In this document: piece after piece, positions 60,251 to 64,000 of the stretch | Layout of the letters: every line of letters begins with the position of its first letter | Position numbering within the stretch: the stretch's first letter is position 1 | Assembly (NCBI GenBank): GCA_947034885.2 | Contig: OZ019759.1 | Location: 14,820,501 to 14,884,500, forward strand | Source: Thuidium tamariscinum | Lineage: Eukaryota; Streptophyta; Bryopsida; Hypnales; Thuidiaceae | DNA: 64,000 nt | Direction: 5' to 3' | Notes under the pieces: model-generated | Told to the model about the DNA's origin: nothing | The model's input: only the letters and a program-made list of their open reading frames with translations | Database searches by the model: none | Program-made: the position numbers and the translations under genes

Positions 60251-61886
60251 GAATTAGTAGACATATCATCAACTCGATGATAAAAGAGGCGTTCAGAAAA
60301 ACTCCATTCACTAAAATTAGTTTTGATACTAAAGAGTATTTAAATGATTGTATATACTTCACTCTGAAAGTACACGAGAATGATGAAATCCATAGATACA
60401 CATATTTGAATTTAGAAAATAGTCTTTACATTCTGAAAATATAACAACAACATAAACACAAATACACAATTCATTTAAAGTTACCTTCTATACTATCATT
60501 AAAATTATCCAAACAATGAAATAGATAATGTGTTATGCTAAATCCTTCTAAGATCTAAGAGTCAATGAGACCAGTATCCTCGGCTCGAGGATACTAGCAT
60601 CTTGAGTATCCAACGTAATGAAGTAAAAGTATAATCATATTTTTTGGAAACATCATACTCCTATCCTTGAGTCGACGATAATCAATAATAATAGCATATT
60701 ACTAATTCCTATAGCTTATACTTTGAATTCTAGAAAAAACAAGAAACATGTAGAGCTACACTGTATGAACTAGCAAAAGACATTCAAAACAGTGCATTGT
60801 CGACTCGACGATGACAGAACTAGCCCTTGGATATCCTAATGGATATTGTCTATCATCATTGTAATTACATCTGAAATACACAATAGACCTAGACAAATAT
60901 CATTTCAACTTATCCTCGACTCGACAATAATCCAAGTACTCAATATTTTCTATTAAACTGTTAATGTTTTGAGAGTCATGTCTTCAGAATTTGAGATCTC
61001 TTATTACCCTCAATACATTGATGATACTAGTTCTCCGTATTTTTCGACGTCAATAACAAAAGGTTCCAACCCCGGTTCCAACTCTGAAGTGTTTACATTT
61101 CTCGATACACAACGATTTTGCTTTCAGAAATTCTTTCTTCAAGTTCCAGAGACTTACATGTATCATCTGAAAACGCGATCGAAATGTGCTTACAGAAGTT
61201 CTGAACAACAACATGAAGTAGCAGTCCTAACATTATCTACTAAAACCTTACTCTTACGTACTATGCTAAGCTTTTAGAATACGCGCTTCAAATTGGATAA
61301 CTCTACACTTTGTGCAATATCTGACAAGTCAGTGCCCAAGTTACTTGCGCTGAAGAAGGAAGGGAAGTGGTGCACATCAAATGATATGCAAAGAAGCGGT
61401 TAACATTGAAGGTCTGTGCGTGTCATCAAAAACCGCAGTTTGCTAAGGAGAGAAGCAGAGGCGTCGCGGCAGAAGACAAGAAACTGTGAAACAACTCGAG
61501 AAGGAAGACACACCTGCCAATAAGAATGGAGCGGGAAAATATGAGCGGCAAAGGCAATGATTCAAAAAGTCCTCCAAGAAAAGGATTTCAATACAACTTG
61601 TCGGATGCCAATTCAAGAGATGCCTCTAGTAGCTTTTAGCCATAAAGTTCCGGCTCCCTTCATTACTCATTCTAAAAAAAATATTCCATCTATATAGGTA
61701 CTATTAATGCAAAAGTTGCCTTGTAGGCAACTAGATTCTTTCAACAAAATTTCTTGGACTTCCTAGATTAGCTTCTACTTGGCCTACGTTCGTTCAGTCC
61801 CATGCCTACATTGTAGATTAGTACATTTAAGTTTGGGATGAAGGGTCTTTCAGGTTTAGGGGGGATGAACCTTACGGTTTAGGATT
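60251..61886. other. Non-coding stretch with repeated TCGACTCGAC-like words
   Basis: Words GGCTCGAGGAT (60592), GAGTCGACGAT (60667), GACTCGACGAT (60806) and GACTCGACAAT (60916) recur in an otherwise AT-rich region. The open frame at 60969-61277 has no features of a protein. Confidence 0.4.
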
Positions 61887-61914
61887 TTTAGGGTTTAGGG
61901 TTTAGGGTTTAGGG
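61887..61914. repeat. Interstitial plant telomere-type repeats
   Basis: Four consecutive TTTAGGG units (first one diverged) with further degenerate GGTTTAG/AGGGTTTAG words from 61850 to 62006. Such short interstitial tracts are common in plant genomes and do not indicate a chromosome end here. Confidence 0.9.
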
Positions 61915-62819
61915 CTCGTCATGAAGGGGTGAGTGTTTAGGATTAGAATCACTGGTCAAAGGATTAGCGGTCTACATCTACCATTCAGGGTTTAGAGTTT
62001 AGGGTTGAGGATCCTTAACAATTTGAAGTTCAAGTGTTTGAATTATATATCCATTTAATCACAATTCAAAATCCATAGTGATTTTTCATTCATTTTCTTC
62101 CTTAATGAAAGTAATGTTGCAATCAAAGACAAGACATAATGTTAATGTAACTATTTCATTATGCAAAGAAGGAGGTATTGCATTCCATTAATATGTCCAT
62201 TAAACATTTGAATGTAGGCCTTGTAATTAAAAAAGTGTACTCTTTAGTTATGATAATATGATTTTGTTCAAGTACTTTTTACAATGAAGTGATAATGATC
62301 TAATAGAACTAATAACTAAATAATTTAGTCATACTCTACTATTCAATGGACAACTATTGCATTGTAAAAAAATGTGTGAAGAAGTAATTGTAATTTCTTT
62401 TTTGAACATTGTGTCAATTTCTTCATTTACTTCGAGCTCAAAGAAGGACAACATTCATCTATAACCTACAAGTTTAAAGAGAATTTGTAGAAGAAGTTCA
62501 TAATTAATAAGAAGTACATCTTTTAGGTAAAGTTACAAAATTAATAATTAATCAATTTAGGGCACTGCATTATTTTATCAAATAATCTACTATCACCAAA
62601 TCATAAAAAATGATTCTTGTTGGGAGAATGAGGGAAAAAAAAGTAGAGGAAAAAAGTACTTGAACTTCAAACAATTCCGATTTTATGAAAGTATATTTAT
62701 AAATACATGTCATAAGTGTGATCATATTTTATAAATATATGACACTTTCATTTAAATTATTGTTCTCTTTAGGCCAACCATGTCCATGGTTGAAATAGTA
62801 GTCACTATTATTTGTGTTT
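61915..62819. other. Non-coding stretch
   Basis: AT-rich, with a second degenerate telomere-like tract near 61987-62006; nothing else recognised. Confidence 0.5.
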
Positions 62820-63640
62820 AGAGACCTAGTACATACAAGTTCTATTTTTCTCATGTAAAACAAATGTCAATTTCTTTGAATTTGCTTTGGCAAGCGTGAA
62901 TAATGTTGAAGTACATGTAGTACTTTTTATTTGAAGTTGGAACTGTGCAATTCGTAGGCAAGAATGTCAAATTGCTTTGAAGAAATGAATTTTCAATTCC
63001 ATTTCAATTTACTCCACTTCTTTTGGGCTTCTACTAACTTGGAGATTTAGGATTTTGAGATTATAGAATTTTCACTAGAATTTTGCGAGCAAACAATTTA
63101 TTTACCCAAAACTTCAAAACGGCAATTTTTGAACATTGATTTTTATTGAATCATGTAATGACAGTGAATGTTCACTAACATTGCAACTACTTCATTTTTT
63201 TTTTGCTTGGAGTCCATAAAAAGTATCTAGCAATTGTACTTCAGGATTTCGATTTGAGAGAATCATACTTAGGGTTTCCAAATGTTGTACTTATTGTTGG
63301 AATTTGGAAATTTGTAGACTTGAAATGAAAACTGCTTACAGAAACTTCGAATGGCATTGAAACTTCTCCCAATTTTTTTTGGCTACTTCCAAGTGTGAAC
63401 TTCATGGCATTTGACATTCTTTCAAAATTTTCATCTAAAACTACCCTTCCTATCTATACATGTGATTGAAATGTAGGGCTCCAGTGCAATATGAAATTGC
63501 TAATGGAAAATAAATGTTTGATAGCATTGCAACTTCTCACTACTGTTTTTGCCTTCTCCTGACGATAATAGCATGACATGCATTGGTGGATTTTTGATTT
63601 AAACGAAGAAATTGTACGGTGTGCATTTTTTTCCCCTTCA
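62820..63640. repeat. Diverged array of the 175-bp repeat
   Basis: The landmark CATTGCAACT..., followed by an oligo-T run, recurs with variation at 63000, 63179, 63355 and 63525, spacing 179, 176 and 170 bp. A complete match to the units at 16266-16583 includes 'gaatgttc', 'cattgcaact' and 'cattttttttt'. Units are more diverged here than on the left. The repeat probably continues beyond 63640 in weaker form. Confidence 0.65.
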
Positions 63641-64000
63641 AGTGAATTTCGGGCAATACAATGTAAATAAAAATGGTAATCTCATTTGTCAAAGAAGACA
63701 TTTTTTTGTTTAGTTCAAGTATTTTCCTGTACAAGGGAAGTGTTAGTCTCAAAAAATAGGGAAAGCACTTTTTTTTAAACATGGTTTGTATATTAAATTT
63801 AATTCCTCTATAAATCTCAATTGGTTTCAGGAGAAATCATAATTTTTTTCCAGAACTTTTGCTTTTCAATGAAAACAGTATCAAATACTTTTGCTTTTAT
63901 CATTAGAACTTCTCTTAGGCACTTTCATTCTTCTAATGCCTTTAGTGAAAGACATAAATTCTAATATATATTGTAGTTGATATAATTATTTTTTATCCTT

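Noticed and set aside
60969-61277. 102-aa open frame on the plus strand
   Set aside because: Serine/threonine-rich without domains, in non-coding surroundings; probably chance.
61887-61914. True telomere
   Set aside because: Only four units, with unique sequence continuing on both sides.

Overview
This is AT-rich nuclear DNA from a land plant, made almost entirely of transposable elements in several states of decay. The plant assignment rests on interstitial TTTAGGG telomere-type repeats (61887-61914), a CACTA/En-Spm transposase with its plant-type domains (Transposase_21, DUF4218, DUF4216), and genes split by ordinary GT-AG introns. A non-seed plant (moss, lycophyte or fern) is my guess from the DUF7869 gene and the unusual transposon genes; the sequence does not prove it. 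I see no host housekeeping gene, rRNA, functional tRNA or CRISPR array.

Layout. 1-1640: wreck of a gene with a ParB-like GGQHT motif (minus). 2960-6650: decayed CACTA transposase (minus). 7855-10628: a divergent second CACTA-type ORF (plus). 10629-16265: mostly silent, with a small CACTAG-ended MITE. 16266-16583: two units of a 175-bp satellite. 16584 to at least 53508: a nest of three related large DNA transposons, here called elements 0, 1 and 2. 53509-56314: AT-rich, silent. 56315-60250: DUF7869 pseudogene (minus), split by a foldback MITE that itself carries a tRNA-like SINE piece. 60251-64000: silent, with telomere-like repeats and more of the 175-bp satellite at the right edge.

The nest is the main result. 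Element 1 (16748-31497, 14.75 kb) and element 2 (32558-49986, 17.4 kb) are independent insertions of one previously unfamiliar transposon type, in opposite orientations. Each has terminal inverted repeats that begin at CA and contain GTGAGC runs and CCTATGACCGTG-type motifs. Each is flanked by a 10-bp target duplication (perfect for element 1, 9 of 10 for element 2). Each carries the same gene set in the same order: a MULE-like transposase with a SWIM zinc finger pointing at one end and, transcribed away from it towards the other end, a small basic protein, an acidic protein, and a large protein that joins a ParB-like domain to a beta-class N6/N4 DNA-methyltransferase-like domain with a degenerate catalytic motif. 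Element 0 is an older relative: element 1 sits inside its left terminal repeat and element 2 sits inside its transposase gene, so rejoining across the duplicated 10 bp restores that gene.

How the parts may work together (inference): the MULE/SWIM protein would cut and join the ends, and the ParB-methylase-like protein may bind element DNA and affect its methylation or silencing, by analogy with anti-silencing accessory proteins of some plant Mutator-like elements. Element 1 is the youngest and nearly intact. Its methylase-like gene can be read as about 1,099 aa if one in-phase alternative splice acceptor is used, while its transposase has a stop inside the SWIM finger. Element 2 and element 0 genes are pseudogenes.
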